Below are positions 1-8,253 of a stretch of 64,000 nucleotides of DNA, one piece after another (the stretch's first letter is position 1; each line of letters starts with the position of its first letter). The stretch is taken from contig NZ_BMVV01000016.1 in the NCBI RefSeq assembly GCF_014650895.1, positions 124,001-188,000 of the forward strand, given 5' to 3'. Source of the stretch: Streptomyces omiyaensis. Its GTDB lineage: Bacteria; Actinomycetota; Actinomycetes; Streptomycetales; Streptomycetaceae. The notes beneath the pieces are model-generated. The model worked only from the letters and a program-made list of their open reading frames with translations, searched no databases and had not been told where the DNA came from. Position numbers and translations under genes: made by a program.

Positions 1-681
1 GGCTCGATCGGCGCCTCGTCACTGGACCTGCTGCTCGCCCTGGCCGAACGCCCGCCCGCCCGGCTGCTGCTGTGCGACGTGCCCGGCAGCGGTCCCCGCC
101 TCGGGGAGCTGGCCCGGACGCTGCGGGAACGCGGGCTCGCCGGGGAGGTCGCCGTCCGCGTCTCCGACCCGGAGCTGCCCGACGCCGTGTACGGGGCCGG
201 GCTGATCGTCGCGGCGGTCAGCGGACACCGCGCCCTCATCGACGCGGACCGGCTGCGACCCGGCACCGTCGTCGTGGACGACAGCTTCCCGCACTGCTTC
301 GACACCGGCCGCGCGCTCGCCCGGATGCGGGAACGCGGGGACGTCCTCGTCGTCGGAGGGGGACTGCTGAGGGTCGGCGACACGCGGCGCACCCTGGCGG
401 ACGGGCTGCCCGCCGCGGTCGCCGCCGCCGAGGCCGCGGCCGCGTACGGGATCGCCGGCACGCTGGCGTCCTGCCGTGCGGAGTCCCTGCTGCACGCGTC
501 CGGCGCGGACGTGCCGCTGGTGCGGGGGCTGGTCGACGGCCCCACGGCGCTGGCCTACTGGCGGGCCGTGGAGAGAGCCGGGGTCACCGCCGGCCCCCTC
601 CATCTGCTCGGCCACGTCCTGGAACCGCTCGCGCTGCCCCTGCCCGGCCCCGTGACCACCGGCGCGAAGGACGCCCCCTGA
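1..681 (+). CDS. NAD(P)-binding Rossmann-fold oxidoreductase-like protein (5' partial)
   Basis: The frame is open from base 1, so the start lies outside the window; 226 residues are visible before the TGA. The first residues (GSIGAS) look like a dinucleotide-binding glycine loop. They are followed by strand LLLCD ending in an acidic residue and later strands VVVDDSFPH and VLVVGGGLL. This layout fits the NAD(P)-binding domain shared by shikimate dehydrogenase-like, glutamyl-tRNA reductase-like and acyl-ACP reductase-like proteins. A conserved-looking Cys-Arg-Ala-Glu stretch and a Leu-rich C-terminal helix follow. The N-terminal part that would fix the substrate is missing, so the reaction is unknown. 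The gene converges on the immunity-like gene to its right. Confidence 0.55.
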   Translation, partial: GSIGASSLDLLLALAERPPARLLLCDVPGSGPRLGELARTLRERGLAGEVAVRVSDPELPDAVYGAGLIVAAVSGHRALIDADRLRPGTVVVDDSFPHCFDTGRALARMRERGDVLVVGGGLLRVGDTRRTLADGLPAAVAAAEAAAAYGIAGTLASCRAESLLHASGADVPLVRGLVDGPTALAYWRAVERAGVTAGPLHLLGHVLEPLALPLPGPVTTGAKDAP

Positions 682-756
682 CCGACGGCACCGCTGCCCC
701 GGCCGGCCACGGCCCGCGTCGCCCCGGGGAAGGACGTACGCGGGCCGGGCCGGCGC

Positions 757-780
757 CCCGGCCGACCGGCCGGCCGGGGG
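757..780. terminator. GC-rich hairpin between convergent genes
   Basis: Stem CCCCGGCC (757-764) pairs with GGCCGGGG (773-780). It lies 75 bases after the stop of the left partial gene and could terminate it. There is no U tract, as is usual in Streptomyces. Confidence 0.4.
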
Positions 781-803
781 GCGGCGTCGCACGCCCGGAC
801 CTC

Positions 804-840
804 CGGGCCGCCGCCTCCCCTCGCGGGGGCGAGCGGCCCG
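804..840 (-). terminator. Hairpin after the DUF1851-like gene
   Basis: CGGGCCGC (804-811) pairs with GCGGCCCG (833-840), with additional pairing inside the loop. It sits 25 bases beyond the stop of the minus-strand gene at 866. Confidence 0.45.
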
Positions 841-865
841 TTCGTGCCGGTGCCGGGCACGGCTC

Positions 866-1513
866 TCAGGCTTCCGGCTCCGGGGGTGCGGCGGCCGCTC
901 CGTCGATCCGGGTGTCCTCGGGCAGGTCGCGGAGCCGGAGGGCGAGCTGGGTGCACAGTTCGAAGTACACCCGCCGGTCGGTGACCTCCATGTTCGCGAC
1001 CTCGTCCGGGCCGCCCAGGGCCAGCGGCACCCGGTAGCCGACCACCTGGCCGAAGCCCAGCGGTCCGGCGCCGGGGTCGGCCTCCCGCCATTCCCGGAAG
1101 AAGGGGAAGGCCAGGGCGTCCTCGTCCTCGTCGGCCGCGGCCTCGAAGAACTCGTCGATGGTCAGGCCCGTGGTGAAGTGCTCGCCCTCGGCCGGGTCGA
1201 CCGCGATGACGTAGCGGGGCCTGGCCTCGGGGTCGCGGATGTCGAAGAGCAGCTCGCGGCCCGTCCAGTCGAAGGCGAAGGGGTAGTAGCGCCCCTCGAT
1301 GCCCTCGATCAGGCGGGCGCAGGCCTCGTACGACTCCCGGGCCGACCCGGGGGTGTGGAACCGCAGGAAGCCGTCCGCGAGGACGCTCCCCGCCGCCCGC
1401 TCGAACAGACCGGCGAGGGTGGCGGGCACGGGGTGACCGCCGCCCTCGCCGGAGGCCGTTGGATCCGCCGTTCCCGTCACCGGGAAGCGGCGGAGGAGGA
1501 TCTCCAGGGACAT
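866..1513 (-). CDS. Immunity-type protein, DUF1851/Tdi1-like (tentative)
   Basis: This is a soluble, acidic 215-residue protein without signal peptide or membrane segment. The central part has aromatic-rich strands (RYYPFAFDWTGRELLFDI, then YVIAVDPAEGE) and a helix FEAAADEDEDALAFPFFREW. This pattern of a beta sheet that reports on a 'gene product in its own cell' is what I associate with DUF1851/Tdi1-C and SUKH-like immunity families; the assignment is from memory of the pattern, not a search. The ATG is preceded by AGGAG with 5-bp spacing. No toxin gene lies beside it, so it would be an orphan immunity gene. The next gene on the same strand (EEP phosphatase) is 177 bp upstream. Confidence 0.5.
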   Translation of the reverse strand: MSLEILLRRFPVTGTADPTASGEGGGHPVPATLAGLFERAAGSVLADGFLRFHTPGSARESYEACARLIEGIEGRYYPFAFDWTGRELLFDIRDPEARPRYVIAVDPAEGEHFTTGLTIDEFFEAAADEDEDALAFPFFREWREADPGAGPLGFGQVVGYRVPLALGGPDEVANMEVTDRRVYFELCTQLALRLRDLPEDTRIDGAAAAPPEPEA

Positions 1514-1690
1514 GTCCGCTCCTACTCGATCTCGACCCTGCCGATGGTGTCACCCGGCAGCGGGCCGGGCTTCCCGACCCGCTGCGTGCTTCTGCGCACC
1601 GGGCCCGCGATCGACCGGACGGTCCAGTGTCCGCCCCTTTTCGGGAACGCCCCCGAGGAGCGGGCGACAGGGCGGGGCGGGGCGTCGGGG

Positions 1691-3520
1691 TCACAGGATG
1701 AGGTGGCCGGGCGGGAGGGTGCCGTCGGTGATCCGTCTGCGGGGGGTGTAGTAGGGGGCGGTCCCGGTGCCGGAGTAGAACCACGTGGCGCCCGTGGTGT
1801 CGCGGCCGATCAGGTCCGGCTTGTGGTCGCCGTTGACGTCACCGGGGGTGGTCAGGGTGTTGTAGGTGTTCCAGCCTTTGCCGATGCTCGTGCGCTGGGC
1901 GTAGTGGCCGGGCCTTCCGGTGCCGGTGTAGAGGTAGAGGTTTCCGGTGGCGTCGATGCCGAGCAGGTCGGGGTGGGCGTCGCCGGCGAAGTCTCCGGGG
2001 GCGACGAGGGTGGGATAGATGTTCCAGTTGGTGCCGATCGGCTCGCCGGGGGCGTAGCCGGTGCCGGTGCCGCGGTAGAGCCGGAGGACGCCTTGGGCGT
2101 CGCGGCCCAGGAGGTCCGGGGTGGCCTGTGCGTCTCCGTCGAAGTCGCCGGGGGCGAGCAGGAGGTTGAGGCCGGTGAAGCCCGAGCCGATCTTCTCGCG
2201 GTTGTCCCCGGAGCCGGAGTAGGTTCCGTCCGGTGTGCGCTTGTAGCGCCAGAGGGTGCCGGTGGTGTCGACGCCCAGGAGGTCGGTTCCCTGGCGGGTG
2301 ACGAGCGGGAGCGCGTTCCAGCCGGTACCGACCCTGCATTCCCTGCCCAGGGTGGGGGCGGTGGTTCCGGGGAGGGCGGCGGAGTCGAGCGCGTGGCGGA
2401 ACAGGACGCCTTTCGCTCCCCTGCGCAGGACGGAGCGGTCGGTCGTGTCGGAGGGTCCGCAGATCCATTCGGCCGCGCCCCGCAGGGGGACGTGGTCGGA
2501 GACCCAGGTGCCGGGGTGGGGGTCGTCGACGTCGGGGAGCGCGTCGCCGACGGGGTTGCGGAAGAACTTCGAGCCGAAGAAGACGTAGTCGATCTTCTTC
2601 TGGCCGGATGCGGGTTTCCCCTTGGCGAGGTAGGTGATCTCTCCTCGGCGGCAGGGCGGGGCCCCCGCGGGGCAGGCGGGGGCGTCGGGGAGGTGCCCGG
2701 TGAAGTGGTCGGGGTCGGTCTCGTCCGCCTCGAGGAACCGGCCGGTGGCGTTCTCGCCGGCGGCGGGGGCGTAGAGGTGGCTGAGGACGGTGGTCCACGG
2801 TGAGGTGTTGAAGTCGCCGGCGAGGATGACGGGGGTCCCTTCGTCCTCCCAGAGCGCGGCTCGCCGGGCGAGGAGCGCCGCTTCCTCGTCCATGACGTAC
2901 TTGCCCGCGGCGCCGGGCGTTCCCCAGAAGAGGTGGACGGAGCACGTCCAGACCGGTCCGCTGCTGGTGAGGGTCTTCAGGCAGGGGACCCGGATGTCCT
3001 CGGTCACCAGTTTCGCGGGGTCGGTGATTCCCAGCTGGGCGTTGATCTCGGCGGCGGTGTCGAGCTCGATGACCGTGCGGTCGATTTCCTCGCCCCGTAC
3101 GAGAACGGCCATGCCGTAGTCGCCGTTGGCGCTGTCGGCGGGGTCGAGCGGGTTCGCGCACCGTCCGGGTGCGAGTCTCGCCGTGGAGACGTAGTGGCCG
3201 GCGAAGGACTCCCCCAGGCGGACGGCGAGCTGGTCGAACTGGTACCTGCAGACCTCGACGAGGGAGACGTGGCCGGCGCCCCAGCCCGTGGGCGCCGTCT
3301 CGTCGAGGATCTTCCCGTAGCGCACCTCGTTGGCTTCCGCGGAGGGGTCGCAGCCGGTGGTGGCCCCGCTGCCGCAGAGGTTGTAGGTGACGGCTCTGAC
3401 CTGGGGCGCTGTCGAGGGTCCGACCACGTCCGCCCGCGCCTGGGGTGGCGTCGGCGCCAGAGCGGTCAGCGCGGCGGCCAGGGCGGCCGTCGGCACGCGC
3501 CACCATGCGGTTCGTTTCAT
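1691..3520 (-). CDS. Secreted endonuclease/exonuclease/phosphatase-family protein with FG-GAP/VCBS repeats
   Basis: Start chosen at the ATG at 3520, which has GGGGA 5 bases upstream and gives a clean signal peptide (KR at the start, hydrophobic core, cleavage near QARA-D); a frame-open ATG further upstream gives an implausible N-terminus. Of 609 residues, about 40-350 form a DNase I-like fold: YNLCGSG, the metal-binding Glu in SLVEVCRYQ, LAGDFN and SDHVPL. Residues about 380-600 carry FG-GAP/VCBS-type repeats, each with D-G-D or D-T-G turns (DFDGDAQATPDLLG, DVNGDHKPDLIG) that usually bind calcium and form a propeller. Likely an exported nuclease or phosphodiesterase; the substrate is not evident. 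A decayed relative lies at 11961-12627. Confidence 0.85.
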   Translation of the reverse strand: MKRTAWWRVPTAALAAALTALAPTPPQARADVVGPSTAPQVRAVTYNLCGSGATTGCDPSAEANEVRYGKILDETAPTGWGAGHVSLVEVCRYQFDQLAVRLGESFAGHYVSTARLAPGRCANPLDPADSANGDYGMAVLVRGEEIDRTVIELDTAAEINAQLGITDPAKLVTEDIRVPCLKTLTSSGPVWTCSVHLFWGTPGAAGKYVMDEEAALLARRAALWEDEGTPVILAGDFNTSPWTTVLSHLYAPAAGENATGRFLEADETDPDHFTGHLPDAPACPAGAPPCRRGEITYLAKGKPASGQKKIDYVFFGSKFFRNPVGDALPDVDDPHPGTWVSDHVPLRGAAEWICGPSDTTDRSVLRRGAKGVLFRHALDSAALPGTTAPTLGRECRVGTGWNALPLVTRQGTDLLGVDTTGTLWRYKRTPDGTYSGSGDNREKIGSGFTGLNLLLAPGDFDGDAQATPDLLGRDAQGVLRLYRGTGTGYAPGEPIGTNWNIYPTLVAPGDFAGDAHPDLLGIDATGNLYLYTGTGRPGHYAQRTSIGKGWNTYNTLTTPGDVNGDHKPDLIGRDTTGATWFYSGTGTAPYYTPRRRITDGTLPPGHLIL

Positions 3521-3700
3521 GAAGGTCCCCGTGGAGTGTCGAGAGAAAGATCCACAAGATAACGCGTGCACGATCTCGTGGGCTTCAGGGTGCTGTCGTC
3601 ACGGTTCGCCCTGCCGCCGCACTGCGCGGGCACGGGCCCCGGCGGCACTCGCGGCCTCGCCCGGCGCCGCCCCTCCGCAGGGGGTCCGCCCCGAACGGAC

Positions 3701-3732
3701 CGGCCCGCCACCGCGGGTGCGGTGGCGGGCCG
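3701..3732. terminator. Perfect 14-bp stem, 4-nt loop hairpin
   Basis: Arms 3701-3714 and 3719-3732 are perfectly complementary around loop GGGT. It lies in the 377-bp gap between the EEP gene start (3520) and the immunity gene end (3898). The right arm is part of a 17-bp direct repeat (about 3716-3749). It could be a second terminator for the toxin/immunity unit. Confidence 0.5.
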
Positions 3733-3859
3733 GGTGCGGTGGCGGGCCGGGGGAGGTCGTCCCCCGCCCGCGAGGCAGGGTCCTGTGGGGACGGCGAGGC
3801 CGGGGCGTCCCCGCGGACGCCTCGGCCGGCCCGGGGAACGGGCCTTCGCCGTGCGCGGA

Positions 3860-3889
3860 CCCCGGTGCGTCCTGGCGACGGCACCGGGG
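3860..3889 (-). terminator. Terminator of the toxin/immunity unit
   Basis: CCCCGGTGC (3860-3868) pairs with GCACCGGGG (3881-3889), 8 bases beyond the stop codon of the minus-strand immunity gene. The rest of the 3521-3859 gap holds the hairpin at 3701 and the EEP upstream region; I see no gene in it. Confidence 0.55.
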
Positions 3890-3897
3890 CCGTCACG

Positions 3898-4182
3898 TCA
3901 ATCCGCCGCGTAACTGCCCGTCTGGTAGTCCAGACCGGGATCGGGCGGACCGCACCGCAGGATCTCCTCCACCGCGGGCCAGACGGACAGGGGCACGTCG
4001 TAGCAGTACTGCATCCAGGGATCGTCCTCGTCGGGGGTGATCACCTCGCGCAGCCTGGAGATCTGCTCCGGGGTGACGGGATGTCGGGTGCGCAGGAACT
4101 CGTCCTGCTTGCTGAACCCCTCCAGGAACCAGACGACGCCCTGCGGGGCTTCCTCGTTCATGATCACAGGGTAGATCCTCAT
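3898..4182 (-). CDS. Probable immunity protein to the adjacent E3-type toxin
   Basis: A 94-residue acidic protein (MRIYPVIMNEEAP to the C-terminus SYAAD) encoded 61 bp downstream of the toxin gene, same strand. Its small size, acidity and position after the toxic C-terminus are typical of polymorphic-toxin immunity genes. It contains VWFLEGFSKQDEFL and a Tyr/Trp-rich segment WMQYCYDV; I cannot align it with colicin immunity protein Im3, so the recognition mode would be different. The start is uncertain: ATG at 4182 has AAGGA too close; GTG at 4167 has AGGA at 8-bp spacing and ATG at 4161 is also possible. A hairpin follows the stop. Confidence 0.6.
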   Translation of the reverse strand: MRIYPVIMNEEAPQGVVWFLEGFSKQDEFLRTRHPVTPEQISRLREVITPDEDDPWMQYCYDVPLSVWPAVEEILRCGPPDPGLDYQTGSYAAD

Positions 4183-4243
4183 TCCTTGCACGACGGTCCG
4201 GGAGGCGGCGCGCAACCGGTCCTCGGCGAGCGCGGGCGCCGGG

Positions 4244-7200
4244 CTACTTCTCCACCTCCCGCGTGGGGTCGCGGGGCTTGGTCTGCTCTCCGGTCCGGTA
4301 GTCGAACTCGCCGACGTGCTTGCCGTTCTTGTTGTACTTCTCGACGGTGTCGTGCTGCTTGTCGTGTTCGTAGATGTTGCCCTTGGCGTCCTTCCACCGC
4401 GGGCGCAGGCCGCCGCCGCCCTGGACGGGCGTCTTCCTCTTGGCGGGCTTCGCCCCGGGGAAGGCCGGCAGGGACTTGGGGGTCGGGGCCGGGCCGGTCT
4501 GGACCTTCTGCGAGGCGTTGGCGCGGTTGCGGGCGTTGCGCAGGGCGACGCCGAGGCCTTCGTCGATGCGGGAGATCCCGTCGGCGGCACCGTAGGCACC
4601 TCCGACGATCAGGGTGGAGCCGACGGCTGCGGCGGGGGCGCCCGCCAGGCAGCCGACGCCGGTGATGCAGACCGCTCCGCCGGCGACGACTCCGCCGGCT
4701 CCGGCCTCGATGGCGTAGACGCTCAGCGCGGTCTCGAAGGCTCCGGTGAGGATGTCGGTGTTGGTGAGGATCTCGGAGCCGTAGATGCCGACGGTGTTGA
4801 GCTTCTCCTCCAGCCAGTCCGGGACCCAGCCGTCGCCGGGCTCCTGGTCCCCGGGTTCGCCTTCGGCCTCGCGCCATTCCTGCTCGACGGCGCGGAAGGC
4901 GGCCTCCTCCTCGCGGTACTTCTGCACCGCCGCGGCGAAGGCCTCGGTCTCGGCCGCCTTGGCGGCATCGGCGTCCTTGCCGGCGGCGGTCGCGCTCTGC
5001 CGCGCCTGGGCGGCGGCGGCCCAGGCGGACTCGGCCTCGAAGCGGGCGTAGGTGGCGGAGCCCTGTGCGGCGGTGGCGGAACGGACGGCCTGCGCGGCGG
5101 AGTTCTGCGCCTCCTTGCTCGCCCGGTCGGCGGCCTTCGCGGAGGCGGCGGCCCGGTCGGCCGAGGCCTTGGCCGCGGCGGCGGAGTCCGCGGCGTCCTG
5201 GGCGTAGCCCTTGGCCTCGTCGGCGGAGGCGGCGGCCTGCCGTGCGGCGACCTCGGCTTCCTGGGAGGCCTTGCGCGCGTCGGCCGCGACCTTGCGGGCC
5301 GTCGCGGCGTCCTGCTGGGCGGTCGCCGCGACGGCGAAGCCCTCGGCGATCAGCTCCTGGACGCGGGCGCGGTGGACCGCCGCGAGGCCGTCCTGGCGCT
5401 GCGTCTTGTACTGGCCGGTGGTGACGAAGGAGTGCAGCAGGTCGGAGGGGCCGGCGAGGGCGACCCGTGCCGCGGCGACGGTCTCCTGGTGCTGGGGGTT
5501 CTCGTCCCGGAGCTCGACCGCCTCCAGGCGGTCGTCCTCGATGCGGGCGAGGCGTTCGCCTTCGGTGATGAAGGCGCGGTAGGTGTCGACGTCGTTGGAG
5601 GCGAGTGCGGCGCGGCCGCGCTCCTGGGTGATGGAGCCGCCGGCGTCGATGAGGCGTGCGATGTGGACGCGCAGGTCCTGGGCGGCCACGTCGTACTGGC
5701 CGTCGGTGACGAAGGCGTGCACGGCGGCCTGGTCCGACCGGAGGGCCTGGGCGGCGGCGGTACGGATCTTCTCGGACGGGGAGTCCAGTGCGAGGTGTTC
5801 GGCGTCGGTGCGCTCGTCGTCCTGGACGGCCTTCAGCCAGCCGGTGCGGGCGTGCTCCGCAATGTCGGCGTCCGTGCCGGCGAGCGCGACCTGCGCGGCG
5901 GTGCGGGCCCAGGGGCCGCCGAGCTTCATGGTCCGCAGGGCGAGGGGCCGGGCCGTGGCGGCGATGGTGGCCGTGTCGGCGCCGGGCCGGATCGCCTGGG
6001 CGGTGAGTGCGCGCTGGGCGGCGTCGAGGTCGGCGACCTGGCCGGCCATGCCGGCGCGCCGCTTCTCGCGCTCGTCCTCCTGGGCCTTGAGCGCCCTGGC
6101 GCGCTCGATGGCGGTGTCGGTGCGGGTCTTGAGCTCCTCCGTCTCCACCTCGCGGGCGATGTCGTAGGCGTCCTTGGCCTTCGCGACGGCCGAGACGGCG
6201 GTGTTCGCCGCGAGGGTGGCCGCTTCCGCGTGGGCGGTGGACTCGGCCGCGGCGGTGGCCGCTTCGCCGGCGTGTTCGGCCGCCTTGTCGGCGGCGTCCG
6301 CGGCGTTGCGCGCGTGGGTGGCGGCGCTTCGCGCGGCGTCGCGGGCCTCGTAGGCGGCCTTGGCCGCCTTGGCGGCCAGGGCCTGGGCGGCCTTGGCGGC
6401 TCGCTTCGCCTCCGCCGCCTGCTTGCGGGCGAGGGCCGCGGCGGCCGTGGCCTCGTCGGAGTGGACGCCGGCGGCGTCGGCGTGGCGGTTCGCCTCCTCG
6501 GCGGCCGCGGCGGCGTCGTCGGCGTTGGCGCCGGCGTTCACCGCGGCTCCGGCCGCCGCGCCTGCGGCGGTGGCGGCGATGCCGGCCTGGTCGGCGGCCT
6601 GGGCCGCTTCCTCCGCGCCCTTGGCGGCGTCGCGGGCGTCCTCGGCCGCACGGCGCGAGGCGGCGGCCTGCTTCTCGTCGTTGACGGCGGCCGCGGCGGC
6701 TCCGCGGGCGCGGGAGGCGGCCTGGGAGGCGCCCGCCGCCGCGGCGGCGGCCTGGGCGGCGGCGTTGGCGGCGACCCGTGCGGAGTTGCCGGCGGAGCGG
6801 GCGGCGTTGATGGCGGTCTCGGCGGCCTTGGCGGCCTGGGAGGCGGCGCTGGCCGCGCGCGCGGCGGCGGAGGCGGCGCGCTGGGAGTCCTCCCGGGCCG
6901 CCTCGGTCTCCACGGCCGCCCTCTGGGCGGCCTCCTTCGCCAGCCGGGAGGCCTCGACCGCGCGCTTGGACGCCTCCGTGGCGGCGGTGGTCTCGGCCTT
7001 GGCCTGCCGGCCCGCTTCCTTGGCGAGGGTGACGAGTTCCGCGACGGTGGCGTGCTCCTGGTCGCGGTTGCGGGCGATGTGCTGGCCGACGAGCAGGAAC
7101 TCGTGGATGTCCTGGGCGGAACCGTTCAGTGCGATCCGGCCGGCGGTCCGGATGTTGGGCCCGCCGATGCTGAGGATCTGGGCGAGCTGGACGCGCTCGT

Positions 7201-7792
7201 CCTGCTCCTGCCACTCGTAGCGGCCCTCGTCGAGGAACGCCTTGACGTCCTCGGCGGTGCCCTTGAGCGCCTCGCGGCCCTCTTCCTGGGCGATGGGGCC
7301 GGACGTGTCGATGATCTGGGCGACCCGGATCCGCTGGTCCTGCTCCAAGGGGGCCTTCCAGCCCTCGTCGAGGAAGGTCCGCAGGTTCTGGGGGCTGCCG
7401 GCGAGGGCGGTGCGGGCCGCCGCGATCAGGTTGGTGCCGCCGACTCCGGCGATCTGGGCGACGGCGACGCGGTCGTCCTGGTGGGACAGCTCCGGCGCGA
7501 CTTCGGTGAGGAAGCGGTTCACGTCGGTGTCGCTGCCCGTGAGGGCCACTTCGGCCGCGGCCTTCACTCCGGGGCCGCCGGACTTCCACAGCTCGACGAC
7601 CCGGCCGCGGGGGGTCGCGGGGACGCCGTCGGACGAGCCGCCCGGTGCGTCCTGCGCGCCGGCGGTGGCCGGGGTGGTGCCCAGCAGTCCGGCGACGAGC
7701 GCCAGCATGAGGCCGGCGCGGCCGAGTGACGGGACGACCCCGTGGGTCGCCCGTGGCGTGCGTGGGCGGCGATCTCTTCGCCTCAAGGTCAC
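4244..7792 (-). CDS. Exported ALF-repeat polymorphic toxin with colicin E3-type rRNase C-terminus
   Basis: 1182 residues. GTG start at 7792 with AGGGAG 5 bases upstream; the upstream ATG is in another frame. Signal peptide about 1-46 (cleavage near AGAQD). Residues about 60-240 and 620-830 are tandem ALF-type repeats (ALxG...D...FL..G, about 45 residues each). About 250-590 and 835-975 are Ala-rich helices of coiled-coil type, and about 1025-1085 is a Gly/Ala hydrophobic stretch before the toxin. The last ~55 residues match the cytotoxic domain of colicin E3: YEHDKQH, then VEKY, GKHVGEFD and DPTRE. Asp1144, His1147, Glu1151, His1159 and Arg1178 line up with E3 Asp510, His513, Glu517, His526 and Arg545. 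Family knowledge: E3 cuts 16S rRNA at A1493. Inference: a contact or secreted antibacterial effector, neutralised by the gene at 3898. Confidence 0.88.
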   Translation of the reverse strand: MTLRRRDRRPRTPRATHGVVPSLGRAGLMLALVAGLLGTTPATAGAQDAPGGSSDGVPATPRGRVVELWKSGGPGVKAAAEVALTGSDTDVNRFLTEVAPELSHQDDRVAVAQIAGVGGTNLIAAARTALAGSPQNLRTFLDEGWKAPLEQDQRIRVAQIIDTSGPIAQEEGREALKGTAEDVKAFLDEGRYEWQEQDERVQLAQILSIGGPNIRTAGRIALNGSAQDIHEFLLVGQHIARNRDQEHATVAELVTLAKEAGRQAKAETTAATEASKRAVEASRLAKEAAQRAAVETEAAREDSQRAASAAARAASAASQAAKAAETAINAARSAGNSARVAANAAAQAAAAAAGASQAASRARGAAAAAVNDEKQAAASRRAAEDARDAAKGAEEAAQAADQAGIAATAAGAAAGAAVNAGANADDAAAAAEEANRHADAAGVHSDEATAAAALARKQAAEAKRAAKAAQALAAKAAKAAYEARDAARSAATHARNAADAADKAAEHAGEAATAAAESTAHAEAATLAANTAVSAVAKAKDAYDIAREVETEELKTRTDTAIERARALKAQEDEREKRRAGMAGQVADLDAAQRALTAQAIRPGADTATIAATARPLALRTMKLGGPWARTAAQVALAGTDADIAEHARTGWLKAVQDDERTDAEHLALDSPSEKIRTAAAQALRSDQAAVHAFVTDGQYDVAAQDLRVHIARLIDAGGSITQERGRAALASNDVDTYRAFITEGERLARIEDDRLEAVELRDENPQHQETVAAARVALAGPSDLLHSFVTTGQYKTQRQDGLAAVHRARVQELIAEGFAVAATAQQDAATARKVAADARKASQEAEVAARQAAASADEAKGYAQDAADSAAAAKASADRAAASAKAADRASKEAQNSAAQAVRSATAAQGSATYARFEAESAWAAAAQARQSATAAGKDADAAKAAETEAFAAAVQKYREEEAAFRAVEQEWREAEGEPGDQEPGDGWVPDWLEEKLNTVGIYGSEILTNTDILTGAFETALSVYAIEAGAGGVVAGGAVCITGVGCLAGAPAAAVGSTLIVGGAYGAADGISRIDEGLGVALRNARNRANASQKVQTGPAPTPKSLPAFPGAKPAKRKTPVQGGGGLRPRWKDAKGNIYEHDKQHDTVEKYNKNGKHVGEFDYRTGEQTKPRDPTREVEK

Positions 7793-8123
7793 TCATCTCC
7801 CTGTTCGGCCCATGGGAAAGGGGCCGTGCGGTCATGGATCGTCGTACGGGAAGGCGTGAGGTCCCCCACCGCGGTTCGGCGCGCTGTTTCTGCGCGCGCA
7901 GGATCCGGGCAGGTGGAACCGGAAAGTAGAAAGCGGAATCAATTAAGCCGCTCAGAAATGGCTTCACAGCCGTCCCCCGACGCGTGGATCTTGCCACACC
8001 ATGAGCCCGGAAATCACGTCGCCCACCCTCCTGACCTCGCATTCCATCGGAGTCAGCCGACGACGGAAAAATCGCCGAGCCGGTTCCACCGCGCGAAGGT
8101 GACCATGATCACCACGGACCGAT

Positions 8124-8152
8124 TTGACAGTGACCAGCCAACAGGAAATCTT
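8124..8152 (+). promoter_or_regulatory. Candidate promoter of the pseudo-protease gene
   Basis: Perfect -35 TTGACA (8124-8129), 17-bp spacer, weak -10 AATCTT (8147-8152). It lies in the 461-bp AT-richer gap (7793-8253) between the divergent toxin gene and the pseudo-protease gene. I see no gene in this gap; the toxin promoter should also be here. Confidence 0.4.
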
Positions 8153-8165
8153 TCTCAAGCATCAG

Positions 8166-8195
8166 CGCCGAACCTTTGAGAAAGGCGGTTCGGCG
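8166..8195 (+). promoter_or_regulatory. Hairpin in the 5' leader
   Basis: CGCCGAACC (8166-8174) pairs with GGTTCGGCG (8187-8195), and the loop itself can pair CCTTT with AAAGG. It lies between the candidate promoter and the GTG start at 8254. It could be an operator dyad or a leader structure; it is unlikely to be a terminator because no gene ends here. Confidence 0.4.
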
Positions 8196-8253
8196 GCAAT
8201 TCCATGCTCTTTTGCGGCCCTTTCCCGAGCCGCCTCCGGAAGGATTCCCACAG

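Noticed and set aside
4316..7729. Very long plus-strand ORF opposite the toxin gene
   Set aside because: A Gly/Val/Leu-rich antisense shadow caused by Ala-rich codons; no motif or ribosome site.
4179..8042. Very long minus-strand ORF over the toxin gene in another frame
   Set aside because: Arg/Gly/Pro-rich shadow; the E3-type domain, ALF repeats and signal peptide are all in the 4244-7792 frame.
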